Assembly: GCA_001642945.1 (NCBI GenBank)
Contig: LGRT01000018.1
Location: 347,678-411,677 of the forward strand
Direction: 5' to 3'
Length of the DNA: 64,000 nucleotides
From: Rhodobacteraceae bacterium SB2
GTDB lineage: Bacteria; Pseudomonadota; Alphaproteobacteria; Rhodobacterales; Rhodobacteraceae
Shown here: positions 44,979 to 53,025 of the stretch, piece after piece
Layout: each line of letters starts with the position of its first letter
Numbering within the stretch: position 1 is the first letter of the stretch
The notes under the pieces: model-generated
The model's database searches: none
What the model was told of the DNA's origin: nothing
Seen by the model: the letters and a program-made list of their open reading frames with translations, nothing else
Translations under genes and position numbers: made by a program

Positions 44979-45030
44979 AGTCTTTTATGGGAGGAAATGA
45001 AGACAAAAACCAACTTCACATCTTATAATA
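44951..45030 (-). ncRNA. Candidate small RNA or iolG 3' UTR-derived RNA with a CCTCCC loop
   Basis: On the minus strand a stem GTCTT (45004-45000) / AAGAC (44984-44980) holds a 15-nt loop with TTTCCTCCCA, complementary to a Shine-Dalgarno, directly followed by the terminator at 44978-44951. A C-rich loop just ahead of an intrinsic terminator is how many alphaproteobacterial sRNAs look. The 5' end is not known; TATTATAAGAT (about 45036-45026) could be a -10. The stem is only 5 bp, so this is a candidate, not a certainty. Confidence 0.45.
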
Positions 45031-45092
45031 CGGCTTTCTTATCAAATCGTTTAGCTGAAGCGCGGAACATTAAAATCGGAATGTCGGCAAGG

Positions 45093-46115
45093 TCATTGCG
45101 CCAAACGCTCGAAAACCTCTTCGACCTGCACCAGCCGTTTTTCAGAGATAGAAAGATACGCAGCTTCAGCAAGAAGCAGGGCCTGACGCCCATCTTCAAA
45201 GCCAACCTCTGCGGGTTTATGGTTTTTCACGGCCTCAACAAAAGCAGCGATCTCTGCCATAAAGGCTTCGTGATAGCGCTCTAAAAAGAAATGCAAATAG
45301 GGCTGGCTTGTTTCGCTTTCCTGCGCCGAGTAGCGGCGCAACTCATACGGCTTACGATTATCGCTGATCAACATGCCCGTTGAACCTAGCAATTCCAATC
45401 GCTGGTCATAGCCATAAACCGCCGTTCGCGAATTATTAATCTGGCATTGTTTGCCATCCGCGGTCCGCATGACGATCATCGCGCTGTCAAGATCGTCTAG
45501 CTCCTCCATCAACGCAGGATCGATCAAACGCCCCCCCATCGCCATAACCTCTGTCGGGGTTTCGCCCAGAATAAAGCGGGCCAAATCAAAATCATGGATG
45601 GTCATATCGCGCAGCAATCCACCGGCGCTTTCATAATAGGATCTGGGCGGCATTTCAGGGTCGCGCGAGGTTATAATCACTTGATGCAAATCACCAATAT
45701 CTCCGTTCAATAAACCTTGGCGCGCGGCCCGATGGCCCGGATCGAAACGGCGGTTAAAGCCCAGTTGGATCAACACATCGCTGCCCGAAATTCTTTCTGC
45801 GCAGGCATTGACGCGTGCGAGGCTGAGATCAATGGGTTTTTCACACAGCACCGGCTTGCCCGCAGCCACCGCCATTTCAATAAAATCCGCATGGGTTTCA
45901 GTTGTGGTGGCGACCAATACAGCATCCACATGACCCGAGGAAAATATGTCTTGCGGGCTAGATGCTGCCGGTACACCGTGCTGTTCGGCCACGGCAGAGG
46001 CGCTTGGCACGTGGACATCATAGACCATAGCCAATTCAGCATCTGCGTGGCGCGCGATATTATCTGCATGCATGCGCCCTATCCGTCCACATCCCAAAAC
46101 CGCTATGTTGAGCAT
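45093..46115 (-). CDS. iolG: Inositol 2-dehydrogenase (Gfo/Idh/MocA family)
   Basis: 340 aa. The Rossmann start (IAVLGCGRIGRMHADNI), CEKPIDLSL at about residue 95, GFNRRFDPGH and the catalytic GGLLRDMTIHDFDLARF (Asp/His near residues 170-180) are IolG hallmarks. It oxidises myo-inositol to scyllo-inosose with NAD+, in the cytoplasm. No other iol gene is close, so it may instead serve a related polyol. AGGAGAAAAG lies upstream of the ATG, and a TTGACA with an internal palindrome lies 50-70 bp upstream (46167-46184). Confidence 0.9.
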   Translation of the reverse strand: MLNIAVLGCGRIGRMHADNIARHADAELAMVYDVHVPSASAVAEQHGVPAASSPQDIFSSGHVDAVLVATTTETHADFIEMAVAAGKPVLCEKPIDLSLARVNACAERISGSDVLIQLGFNRRFDPGHRAARQGLLNGDIGDLHQVIITSRDPEMPPRSYYESAGGLLRDMTIHDFDLARFILGETPTEVMAMGGRLIDPALMEELDDLDSAMIVMRTADGKQCQINNSRTAVYGYDQRLELLGSTGMLISDNRKPYELRRYSAQESETSQPYLHFFLERYHEAFMAEIAAFVEAVKNHKPAEVGFEDGRQALLLAEAAYLSISEKRLVQVEEVFERLAQ

Positions 46116-46166
46116 TTCTTTTCTCCTAAAATAACAGGGTAATCGGTTCGTTCACAGGCTTTACAC

Positions 46167-46184
46167 TGAGCGCTCTAATGTCAA
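46167..46184 (-). promoter_or_regulatory. iolG promoter -35 box with palindromic operator
   Basis: On the minus strand a consensus TTGACA (46184-46179) is followed two bases later by AGAGCGCTCA (46176-46167), containing the perfect palindrome GAGCGCTC with a central CG as in LacI-family operators. Sitting in the -35/-10 spacer, it would block polymerase if bound. The -10 hexamer is not clear. Confidence 0.5.
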
Positions 46185-46350
46185 GCCTCAGCAGCTGCGC
46201 CCGCAACGGCTTGAGCAACTTGAAAATATGCCCAAGCACTCGAACCAACATTAAACCAAAATGAGAAAAGCAAAACGCCCGGAAAAATATTCAAGACAGC
46301 GTCATGCCATTAAGAATAGCGCGGAATGACAAGTTTCGCCCTGCGGCGCG

Positions 46351-47373
46351 CTAAGCATCCGCAATCAGATCTTCAACTTCTTTGCGCAAATGTGACGGAA
46401 TATTGACCCCGTTTTGGCGGGCGTCTTGACGCCTTTGACCACGGCTTGCGCCGGGCAGGCGCGTACCGCTTTGCTCCAAGATGGCCGAACATAAAGCGCT
46501 GAGGCGGGTTTCGAATGCCTGGCCACCGAATTTTTTTGGGTCAATCGCTATGATCATTTGCCCCACGCCAGGGGGCGCGCCTTCTGCGTCAAAAAAGGAT
46601 GTGGCCTCAAAGCTATGATTGGCACCGATCAAACTGGCAGATAGAATTTCAACCATGAGACTTAAGGCGGCACCTTTGGCATCGCCAAGGGGCACCATTG
46701 AACCGGCCAAAGCCGCTTTGGGATCAGTCGTCGCTTGGCCATTTCGATCCAAAGCCCATCCTTCGGGGATCGAGTCGCCGGCTTTATCAGCCGCCATCAC
46801 TTTACCTCTGGCGACTTTGGATAGCGAAAGATCAATTACCAAAGGCGCCGCATCGGCTCGAGGGCTGGCAAACGCAATCGGGTTGGTGCCAAACACCGGT
46901 TGGCTTCCCCCCCAGGGCGCCATCGCTTTGGGCGTATTGGCAAACATGAGGGCAATCATGCCTTGCTCTGCCAAAGCCTCGACATGCGCGCCCATTTGAC
47001 CGGCATGATGTGATCTTATGATCCCCGCAGCCGCTATGCCTGTTTCTGGCAGGCGCGTCAGCAATTCCGAAATTGCCAAAGCGATCGCGGGAAAAGCAAA
47101 CCCGTTTTGCGCATCAACTCGTATCAGCCCAGCGCTGCAGATTTCAAGCTGCGGAACCGCGGTTCCATTCACTTTGCCCGACCGCGCCTGCAACGCATAG
47201 CTTTTCACCCGCGATAACCCATGGCCTTTTTGTCCATCAATTTCTGCGGCAACCAAAGCTGCAGCAACCGTAGCTGCATTGGCCTCAGAAACCCCAGCTT
47301 GTACAAAAGCCCGGCTTACGAAGCGAACCGCATCCGCAACACTTAATGTGGTTATATTCTCGATATCAGTCAT
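46351..47373 (-). CDS. Ldh_2-family (malate/L-lactate/ureidoglycolate type) NAD(P)-dependent dehydrogenase
   Basis: 340 aa from ATG 47373 (GGGAG at 5 nt); ATG 47385 is an alternative. The family pattern is clear: the N-terminal KGHGLSRVKSYAL segment with the catalytic histidine, RSHHAGQMGAHVEALAEQGMIAL, and the cofactor loop APWGGSQPVFGTNPIAFASP. Members reduce 2-oxo acids such as diketogulonate, oxaloacetate or sulfopyruvate. It lies 71 bp after the uxuA stop on the same strand, so a role in sugar-acid metabolism is likely. The gap 46116-46350 before iolG holds a CAAGCC/GGCTTG inverted repeat and nothing else clear. Confidence 0.88.
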   Translation of the reverse strand: MTDIENITTLSVADAVRFVSRAFVQAGVSEANAATVAAALVAAEIDGQKGHGLSRVKSYALQARSGKVNGTAVPQLEICSAGLIRVDAQNGFAFPAIALAISELLTRLPETGIAAAGIIRSHHAGQMGAHVEALAEQGMIALMFANTPKAMAPWGGSQPVFGTNPIAFASPRADAAPLVIDLSLSKVARGKVMAADKAGDSIPEGWALDRNGQATTDPKAALAGSMVPLGDAKGAALSLMVEILSASLIGANHSFEATSFFDAEGAPPGVGQMIIAIDPKKFGGQAFETRLSALCSAILEQSGTRLPGASRGQRRQDARQNGVNIPSHLRKEVEDLIADA

Positions 47374-47444
47374 GCCATCTCCCATTTGCCTGCCCTCTAA
47401 CCTGTTTCATTCGCGGTTAGAAGCTGGAAATGACCGATTTTGTT

Positions 47445-48626
47445 TCAAACAGAGGCCGCGTTCAGCGCCGCCAATACACCGCGCAGTTCAGCCAAACCCT
47501 TCAAGCGCCCGATATAAGGATATCCCGGATGCGTGCCAGCCCCCTTATCGCCCGCCAAAGCATGGCCGTGATCTGGCCGAAAATAAATCGGGCGAGCCTG
47601 TTGTTCCGCATGCCGACGATGCGTTTCAGCCTGTAGAATTTCCATCACCTTTACCAGATCGACATCCCCGCCCAGATGATCTGATTCATGGAAAGATCCA
47701 TCGGGTGATTTTGTGACATTGCGCAAATGCGCGAAATGCACACGTTGCGCAAAAGCGCGCGCCATTGCGATCAAATCATTCTTAGGATGCGCCCCGAAAC
47801 CACCCGTGCAAAACGTGACCCCATTCTCATCCGCCTCTACTGCCTCTAAAATCCAAGCGATATCAGATTGCGTTGAGACAATACGCGGCAAGCCCAGAAT
47901 ATCCCAAGGAGGATCATCTGGATGAATGCACATATTTACGCCAAGCTCTTGCGCCGTGGGAATGATTTCCTGCAGAAACCGCTTCAAATTCGCCCTTAAA
48001 TCTTTGTGTGTCAGACCCTCATATGCCTGTAAAGCAGCGCGCAAGCCAGCCACATCATACCTATCATAAGCCCCCGGCAAGCCCGTCATAATCGAAGACA
48101 ACAAACGGTCTTTATCTTCCATATCCGCCTTTTCGAACCATAGCTGAGCTTGCGAAATCACCTGTTCGGCGTGATCGTCTTCCGCGCCGGGGCGTTGCAA
48201 GATGTACATATCAAAAGCTGCCATCTCAACCGCAGAATAGCGCAGCGCATGGCCGCCCGATGGCATCTGCCGATCCAGCGTTGTTCTGGTCCAATCCAGA
48301 ACAGGCATAAAATTGTAACAAATCGTTTTAATGCCGCAGGCCGCAAGATTGGCCATTGATTGTCGATAATTTGCAAAAATACGCGGCAAATCGCCTTCGC
48401 CTTTTTTGATATTCTCATGCAGCGGCAGACTTTCCACCACTTGCCAAGATAAGGGCCGAGCGGCCTGCGCAATAAGCGCTTGCCGCGTTTTGATCGCCTC
48501 CTCATCCCATACGTCTCCATATGGAATTTCATGCAATGCAGAAACCAATACCCCCGCGCCAGATTGGGCAATATGATCCAAAGAAATCTTATCAAGCGGC
48601 CCGAACCAACGCCACGATTCAATCAT
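47445..48626 (-). CDS. uxuA: D-mannonate dehydratase
   Basis: 393 aa from ATG 48626 (GGGAGAG upstream); the open frame extends to 48731 but lacks a ribosome site there. Residues near the N-terminus (SWRWFGPLDKISLDHIAQ), the metal/active-site cluster (CIHPDDPPWDILGLPRIVST, HLRNV, HESDHLGGDVDLVKVM, RPDHGHAL) and the length match UxuA. It dehydrates D-mannonate to 2-keto-3-deoxygluconate, the substrate of a kinase such as that at 11816. A TTGTACAA palindrome at 48743-48750 is a candidate GntR-type operator for it. Confidence 0.93.
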   Translation of the reverse strand: MIESWRWFGPLDKISLDHIAQSGAGVLVSALHEIPYGDVWDEEAIKTRQALIAQAARPLSWQVVESLPLHENIKKGEGDLPRIFANYRQSMANLAACGIKTICYNFMPVLDWTRTTLDRQMPSGGHALRYSAVEMAAFDMYILQRPGAEDDHAEQVISQAQLWFEKADMEDKDRLLSSIMTGLPGAYDRYDVAGLRAALQAYEGLTHKDLRANLKRFLQEIIPTAQELGVNMCIHPDDPPWDILGLPRIVSTQSDIAWILEAVEADENGVTFCTGGFGAHPKNDLIAMARAFAQRVHFAHLRNVTKSPDGSFHESDHLGGDVDLVKVMEILQAETHRRHAEQQARPIYFRPDHGHALAGDKGAGTHPGYPYIGRLKGLAELRGVLAALNAASV

Positions 48627-48741
48627 TGATCTCTCCCGTTTTAAAAGCTGGAGCACAGGTAAAACGCACGGCTTTTTCAAAAGCCTTGCGCGCACCAGCG
48701 CGTTCCGGCTGAGTGTCCGGCACGATTGCATAAACCACGTG

Positions 48742-48751
48742 ATTGTACAAT
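48742..48751. promoter_or_regulatory. Candidate GntR-type operator ATTGTACAAT upstream of uxuA
   Basis: A perfect 10-bp palindrome 116 bp upstream of the uxuA start. The extended sequence TTGTACAATTT recurs at 63749-63759, upstream of the LacI-family gene. Such TTGTnnACAA-type boxes are typical of GntR/FCD regulators. Confidence 0.4.
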
Positions 48752-48866
48752 TTGGATCTTAATCGCGCACCTCTCTCTCAAAGTGGGCTGCAAAGCCTCT
48801 GGATTGACCATCCCCACTTACGCAGCTGAGGTTCTAGGTTTTAGCTTGGTTTTCGCGAGTAGAAAC

Positions 48867-48896
48867 AAAAAAAGGCCCCCCCAAAAAAAGGGGGCC
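48867..48896 (-). terminator. Intrinsic terminator, minus strand
   Basis: A 7-bp G/C-only stem (48896-48890 with 48880-48874) and a run of seven U residues followed by GUUU on the minus strand. It has no annotated minus-strand gene immediately upstream, which points to a small RNA or an unrecognised short gene. Confidence 0.85.
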
Positions 48897-48990
48897 AAAG
48901 TAACATTGAAACGTCTGGGGGGATCGCGTTCAATGATGCACAAAATTCGGGAGGAATTAAGGTTTGCGCATTACGGGTATCATCAGAGAC
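48867..48990 (-). ncRNA. Candidate trans-acting small RNA with two C-rich hairpin loops and intrinsic terminator
   Basis: Read on the minus strand, three hairpins stack up. The first is AATTC-CTCCC-GAATT (48958-48944), whose loop is complementary to a Shine-Dalgarno. The second is CATTGAA (48935-48929) paired with TTCAATG (48910-48904), with an 18-nt loop containing CCCCCC. The third is an intrinsic terminator GGCCCCC (48896-48890)/GGGGGCC (48880-48874) followed by TTTTTTTGTTT. No gene explains it. The 5' end and promoter are not defined; the listed right boundary is approximate. The layout is that of alphaproteobacterial sRNAs with exposed C-rich loops. Confidence 0.6.
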
Positions 48991-49070
48991 CGCGCCCGCA
49001 CAGCCGAAGCTTGGTTTTCAGCGGCTCAAGGCTCGTTGTGAATACGCTCTAGCCCTTCACGCCTAGAGTT

Positions 49071-49373
49071 TCAGCGCAACTGCTTAATAAGTCCCCACAA
49101 AGAAACTTTTAAGCGGGGGGAATCTTTGATAAAAAAGATCCGGCCCAGCGCATAACGATTGATTGCAGGGCGCAACGCAGTCCAATTGGGCGGCGCGTTG
49201 GCCCCATGCGTGATTTGTTCAAAGCGAGCAAATGGCCTCAGACACCTATTGAGTTTGCCCAGTAACTTAGGTTTAAAATTTAACGACTTAAGATCTGAAA
49301 CCATTTGCCAGAGAGATGATGCGTCAGATAAACAGATTGAGCGCCCCTGTTTAAAGCGCCTATTAAAACGCAT
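49071..49373 (-). CDS. Possible small basic protein, uncertain
   Basis: An open frame of 100 codons from ATG 49373, rich in Arg and Lys (SDLKSLNFKPKLLGKLNRCL, RPAINRYALGRIFFIKDSPR). It overlaps no other gene and is the only sizeable frame between the sRNA candidate and the reductase gene, but the ribosome site (AGGGCAG) is weak and no family is recognised. It could be the 3' remnant of a larger gene, or chance. It would share the terminator at 48867-48896. Confidence 0.25.
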   Translation of the reverse strand: MRFNRRFKQGRSICLSDASSLWQMVSDLKSLNFKPKLLGKLNRCLRPFARFEQITHGANAPPNWTALRPAINRYALGRIFFIKDSPRLKVSLWGLIKQLR

Positions 49374-49402
49374 GGCATCTGCCCTACAAATTTGGATATA
49401 AA

Positions 49403-50434
49403 ATGACCTATACGCCCGCATCTTCACGCTATGACGCAATGGTTTACCGCCGATGCGGTCAATCCGGTTTAAAACTGCCCGCAGTATCTTTGGGCCTTTG
49501 GCATAATTTCGGCCATGATTTTCCACATCAAACCAAACGAAAAATCTGCCAAACAGCGTTTGATCATGGCATCACACATTTTGATCTGGCCAATAATTAT
49601 GGACCACCGCCCGGCAGTGCGGAAGCAGCCTTTGGTGATATTTTGCACCAAGATTTCGCCGGCTATCGAGACGAATTATTGATAAGCTCAAAGGCCGGGT
49701 ATAATATGTGGGATGGCCCCTACGGAGAATGGGGCAGCCGCAAATACCTGATTGCCTCTTGTGATCAATCGCTTCGGCGGATGGGTTTGGACTATGTAGA
49801 TATTTTCTATTCACACCGATTCGATCCAAATACACCTTTAGAAGAAACGATGGACGCTCTGGATCATATCGTCCGCTCTGGGCGGGCACTTTATGTAGGC
49901 ATTTCAAGCTATAACAGCAAGCGCACGCAAGAAGCCGTGGCAATTTTGAAGGCGCTGGGTACCCCCTGTCTGATCCATCAGCCAAGTTATAATATGTTCA
50001 ATCGTTGGGTCGAAACCGATGGTCTGCTTGACAGCTTGGACAGCCTTGGCATGGGGTCAATCGCCTTCACGCCTTTGGCCCAGGGGCTTCTCACAAACAA
50101 GTATCTTAACGGAATTCCCAGCGATAGCCGCGCCATGCAAGAGAAAAGCCTTGATCGCGGCCGGATCGCCGATGCGCTGGTCGAGGCCTTGCGCGGTTTA
50201 AATGCTATTGCAGAGGCACGCGGTCAAACCCTGGCCCAAATGGCACTGGCGTGGGTGCTGCGCGAAGGGCGCGTAACCTCAGCGCTGATTGGGGCGTCAA
50301 AGCCCGAGCAAGTGGTGGATTGTGCCGGTGCGATCCAGAACTTAGAGTTTAGCGAAGATGAACTTCGGCGCATCAATGCCTATGCCACTGATCGAGACCT
50401 GAACCTATGGGCCGCCTCATCCGAGCTTGCATAA
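49403..50434 (+). CDS. yghZ: Aldo/keto reductase, YghZ/L-glyceraldehyde 3-phosphate reductase type
   Basis: 343 aa. From memory it is strongly similar to Escherichia coli YghZ along its length: YRRCGQSGLKLPAVSLGLWHNFG, THFDLANNYGPPPGSAE, YVDIFYSHR, LIHQPSYNMFNRWVE, FTPLAQGLLTNKYLNGIP, and the end LNLWAASS. Catalytic tyrosine is in NNYGPPPG with Asp/Lys/His at the usual places (SSKAGY, YSHR). The enzyme reduces toxic aldehydes such as L-glyceraldehyde 3-phosphate or methylglyoxal with NADPH. The ribosome site before 49403 is poor. Confidence 0.92.
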   Translation: MTYTPASSRYDAMVYRRCGQSGLKLPAVSLGLWHNFGHDFPHQTKRKICQTAFDHGITHFDLANNYGPPPGSAEAAFGDILHQDFAGYRDELLISSKAGYNMWDGPYGEWGSRKYLIASCDQSLRRMGLDYVDIFYSHRFDPNTPLEETMDALDHIVRSGRALYVGISSYNSKRTQEAVAILKALGTPCLIHQPSYNMFNRWVETDGLLDSLDSLGMGSIAFTPLAQGLLTNKYLNGIPSDSRAMQEKSLDRGRIADALVEALRGLNAIAEARGQTLAQMALAWVLREGRVTSALIGASKPEQVVDCAGAIQNLEFSEDELRRINAYATDRDLNLWAASSELA

Positions 50435-50446
50435 TCAAAGCCCCGG

Positions 50447-50590
50447 ATGGGCCTTGCCAAATGGAGGATCGATGCCGGATGTGCCGCGCAAGAAGCGTGC
50501 GCCTCTTACGTCTTAACCATCATGATAAGCCGGGCCGGCAGCACAAGCGGGCTCTGTGGCGGATCTGCTCTGAAGCCTTTTTGCCCAAGT
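50447..50590 (+). pseudogene. Decayed fragment of a D-threonine aldolase/D-serine dehydratase-like gene
   Basis: Frame-1 translation (GCAAQEACASYVLTIMISRAG...GSALKPF) matches an internal stretch of the intact gene on the opposite strand (FATQEACAYHVFTSVVSRAG...GSKTF, encoded near 50860-50970). At DNA level the shared run CGCAAGAAGCGTGCGC and the following ~70 bases are clearly related. The fragment has no start, no complete fold, and is inverted relative to its intact relative, with ~280 bp between them. It is a relic of a second copy. Confidence 0.6.
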
Positions 50591-50604
50591 TTGATTTTAA
50601 AACT

Positions 50605-51693
50605 TTACACAAGCTTTCCCCGCGCTGCCACTGGGATACAGGCAACCACTTGGTCGCCCCGAATGGCGACTAATTGATCAAACATATTTACGGACACACA
50701 AACATGGTTGGGGATGACGCGGACGATCTCTCCTATCTCAGGTTTGCGCGCAGTTTGGGATAAATCTAAAAATCCGTGTTCTTCTGCAAATTTATCAATG
50801 CGAGCGTTTGGATATTCAATAATATGCCCATAGCCATCTAAGCCTCCTATATCCGAGGTGAAGGTTTTTGAACCCGCATCCAAAATACCGCGCTCGGCGC
50901 CAGCTCGGCTCACAACGCTGGTGAAAACGTGATAAGCGCACGCTTCTTGCGTGGCGAACCCCGCGGCGATCATCATCCGATCATTGAAAATACAGGTTCC
51001 GGCGCGATGCTCGGTTGCGCCGCGCAGCTGCCCGATATTCTTGAAATTTGGGGTTCCACCGGTCGAAACGATACCCGCTATGAGACCAAGATGGTTTAAT
51101 CCCGCCTGCACCGCATCAAAAAAACTCTGGGTGTGTGGCCAGCCGTTTAACGGCGGGTAAAACAACAAGCCAGCAAACCTCAAATTCGGATCATCTTTAA
51201 TCACCTGTGCCAAATTTAAAGCTTGCTGTGGGGTCTCAACGCCGGCACGGTTTTGCCCCGTATCACATTCAATCAGAACCTCTAAAGGGCGCCCTGCATC
51301 TTGCGCAGCCTGCGCATAGGCGGTTAAGCTCACGCGATTATCAGCGCAGACTTTCAAAGCGACGCGCTTTTGCAACGCAGCCAACCGACCCGAGCGCGCA
51401 GCGCCCAGCAGATTGGTTGCAATCACGATATCGCTTATCCCGGCATCCGCCATAATTTCAGCCTCGCCAAGTTTCTGACAAGTGATCCCCTGCGCCCCCG
51501 CAGCAATTTGCATTTTGGCCAAAATTGGCGATTTATGCGTTTTTATATGGGGCCGATTGGCAAGGCCTTGGGCGGCGCATAAACGCTGCGCTGTTTGGAT
51601 ATTTTGCTCAACCTTATCAAGATCAATAACAGCGCAGGGTGTGCCAAAATCGCGCATAATGGTTTGTTTCAACGTATGATCAATTGGCCTCAT
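50605..51693 (-). CDS. D-threonine aldolase/D-serine dehydratase-like PLP enzyme (alanine racemase fold)
   Basis: 362 aa from ATG 51693; a longer frame to 51750 exists, and Met13 (MRDFGTPCAVIDL) is also possible. Fold-type III: PLP lysine in RPHIKTHKSP, phosphate-binding VSTGGTPNF and HRAGTCIFND, and a HxC metal pair in IPNHVCVSVN as in eukaryotic-type D-serine dehydratases (DSD1) and D-threo-3-hydroxyaspartate dehydratase. It should cleave or dehydrate a D-configured beta-hydroxy amino acid with PLP and a divalent metal. Convergent with the aldo/keto reductase at 49403 and its adjoining fragment. Confidence 0.85.
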   Translation of the reverse strand: MRPIDHTLKQTIMRDFGTPCAVIDLDKVEQNIQTAQRLCAAQGLANRPHIKTHKSPILAKMQIAAGAQGITCQKLGEAEIMADAGISDIVIATNLLGAARSGRLAALQKRVALKVCADNRVSLTAYAQAAQDAGRPLEVLIECDTGQNRAGVETPQQALNLAQVIKDDPNLRFAGLLFYPPLNGWPHTQSFFDAVQAGLNHLGLIAGIVSTGGTPNFKNIGQLRGATEHRAGTCIFNDRMMIAAGFATQEACAYHVFTSVVSRAGAERGILDAGSKTFTSDIGGLDGYGHIIEYPNARIDKFAEEHGFLDLSQTARKPEIGEIVRVIPNHVCVSVNMFDQLVAIRGDQVVACIPVAARGKLV

Positions 51694-51803
51694 AACAGGT
51701 CTGCCCTTCAGATTTAACACTCGCAATTGAAGCTTACGTCGATCGGGCAAATAGCGCCACTTTAAACTCGCTAAGCGCCCTAAAATAGCGTAGCCTTTTG
51801 GCG

Positions 51804-52766
51804 ATGAAAAAACAAAAGTTAGGCACTAGCGGGCTCAGCGTCACACCCGTGGCCTTTGGTGCATCGGCGCTGGGCAATATGCCCGATACCTATGGGTATG
51901 AGGTAAGTGAGGCGCGCGCGCAGATCACCTTGCAAAAAATCTTTGAGGGGCCAATCAATTTTCTGGATACGTCAAATAATTATGGATTGGGGCGTAGCGA
52001 AAGCCGGATTGGGCAAGCGATCAAAGCGCGAGGGGGGTTACCTGACGGCTTTGTGCTAGCGACAAAGCTTGACCGTGACATGCAAACAGGGCGCTTTGAC
52101 GCCGATCGGGTCGCGCGCTCAATCGAAGAAAGCCTGACGCGCCTTGGCTTGAATTGCATTCCACTTCTACATCTTCATGATCCCGAACACGCGCATGACT
52201 TAGACGAAGTAACCCGCGATGGCGGCGCAATTGATGCCTTGTTTAAACTTAAGGAACAGGGCTTGGTCACCGCCGTCGGTCTTGCGATGGGCGCGCTGGA
52301 CATCATGTTTCCGATCTTAAAAGCATATCCGTTTGAGAGTTTGATTAGCCATAATCGGTTTACTTTGTTGAACCGTTCAGCAGGCCCGATGTTTGACTAT
52401 GCGCAAACGAAAGACATTGCTGTTTTCAATGCCGCTCCCTATGCAGGGGGCGTACTTGCCAAGGGCAGCCATATCCTACCAAAGATCACCTATCAGCCCG
52501 CCAACGCAAAGCAGTTGCAACCCGTACGGGCTTTGGAATATGTCTGTTCCCGCCACAACATCCCCTTAGGGGCAGCCGCGTTGCAGTTTTCTCTTAGTGC
52601 GAGGCGTGTAACATCTACAATTGTGGGCGTTTCCAGACCCGAGCGCGTGGAGGAAACGCTTGAATGGGCAGCGCTTGAATTGCCAGAATCCGCTTTGGCA
52701 GAATTGGCACAACTTTCTTTTGACCTTGGCGATCCGGAGGCCGATCGCGTCTACAAGCCGGGCTAA
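51804..52766 (+). CDS. Aldo/keto reductase, D-threo-aldose 1-dehydrogenase (fucose dehydrogenase) type
   Basis: 320 aa from ATG 51804 (a TTG at 51798 is less likely). The first residues KKQKLGTSGLSVTPVAFGASALGN and the catalytic tyrosine in FLDTSNNYGLGRSESRIG mark the family. LATKLDRD carries the lysine and LLHLHDPEH the histidine. The C-terminus STIVGVSRPERVEETL is the cofactor-binding part. Such enzymes oxidise L-fucose, D-arabinose or L-galactose to lactones. Divergent from the PLP-enzyme gene with a 110-bp gap; may act with the sugar-acid genes nearby. Confidence 0.88.
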   Translation: MKKQKLGTSGLSVTPVAFGASALGNMPDTYGYEVSEARAQITLQKIFEGPINFLDTSNNYGLGRSESRIGQAIKARGGLPDGFVLATKLDRDMQTGRFDADRVARSIEESLTRLGLNCIPLLHLHDPEHAHDLDEVTRDGGAIDALFKLKEQGLVTAVGLAMGALDIMFPILKAYPFESLISHNRFTLLNRSAGPMFDYAQTKDIAVFNAAPYAGGVLAKGSHILPKITYQPANAKQLQPVRALEYVCSRHNIPLGAAALQFSLSARRVTSTIVGVSRPERVEETLEWAALELPESALAELAQLSFDLGDPEADRVYKPG

Positions 52767-52803
52767 TATTCACCACGTCTCGCCGCGAAACTTTGGGCCG
52801 AAG

Positions 52804-53025
52804 CTATCCGCTCACGTAGGGCGTATCTGTTGGCCGATACCAAAGCTTTTGGTTGTGCAGGCTGCCTAAAACAGATTGAATCTCCGAAATTTCTTTATTT
52901 CCAGTCAAGCATGTCTTTGCGTTCGAAGACGAACTTTTCGACAATTGGTTCAACCGAAAACGCAGTGCGTCCTCTACGATTTCCAGCTCTTTTAATCCCA
53001 TTTCAAAATTCGTATTATATCCCAT
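52804..53025 (-). CDS. Small hypothetical protein, helical
   Basis: 73 aa. AGGATGGG at about 9 nt precedes ATG 53025. Residues 8-32 form an amphipathic helix (MGLKELEIVEDALRFRLNQLSKS), followed by a Ser/Asn-rich linker and a second short helix (KEISEIQSVLGSLHNQKLWYR). No known domain. The size and composition resemble short coiled-coil proteins; expression is plausible but unproven. Confidence 0.5.
   Translation of the reverse strand: MGYNTNFEMGLKELEIVEDALRFRLNQLSKSSSSNAKTCLTGNKEISEIQSVLGSLHNQKLWYRPTDTPYVSG

Noticed and set aside
44997..45284. Plus-strand ORF beginning after GGGAGGAA at 44990
   Set aside because: The Shine-Dalgarno lies too close to the ATG (2 nt) and the frame runs antisense into iolG; the bases fit better as a C-rich loop of a minus-strand RNA.
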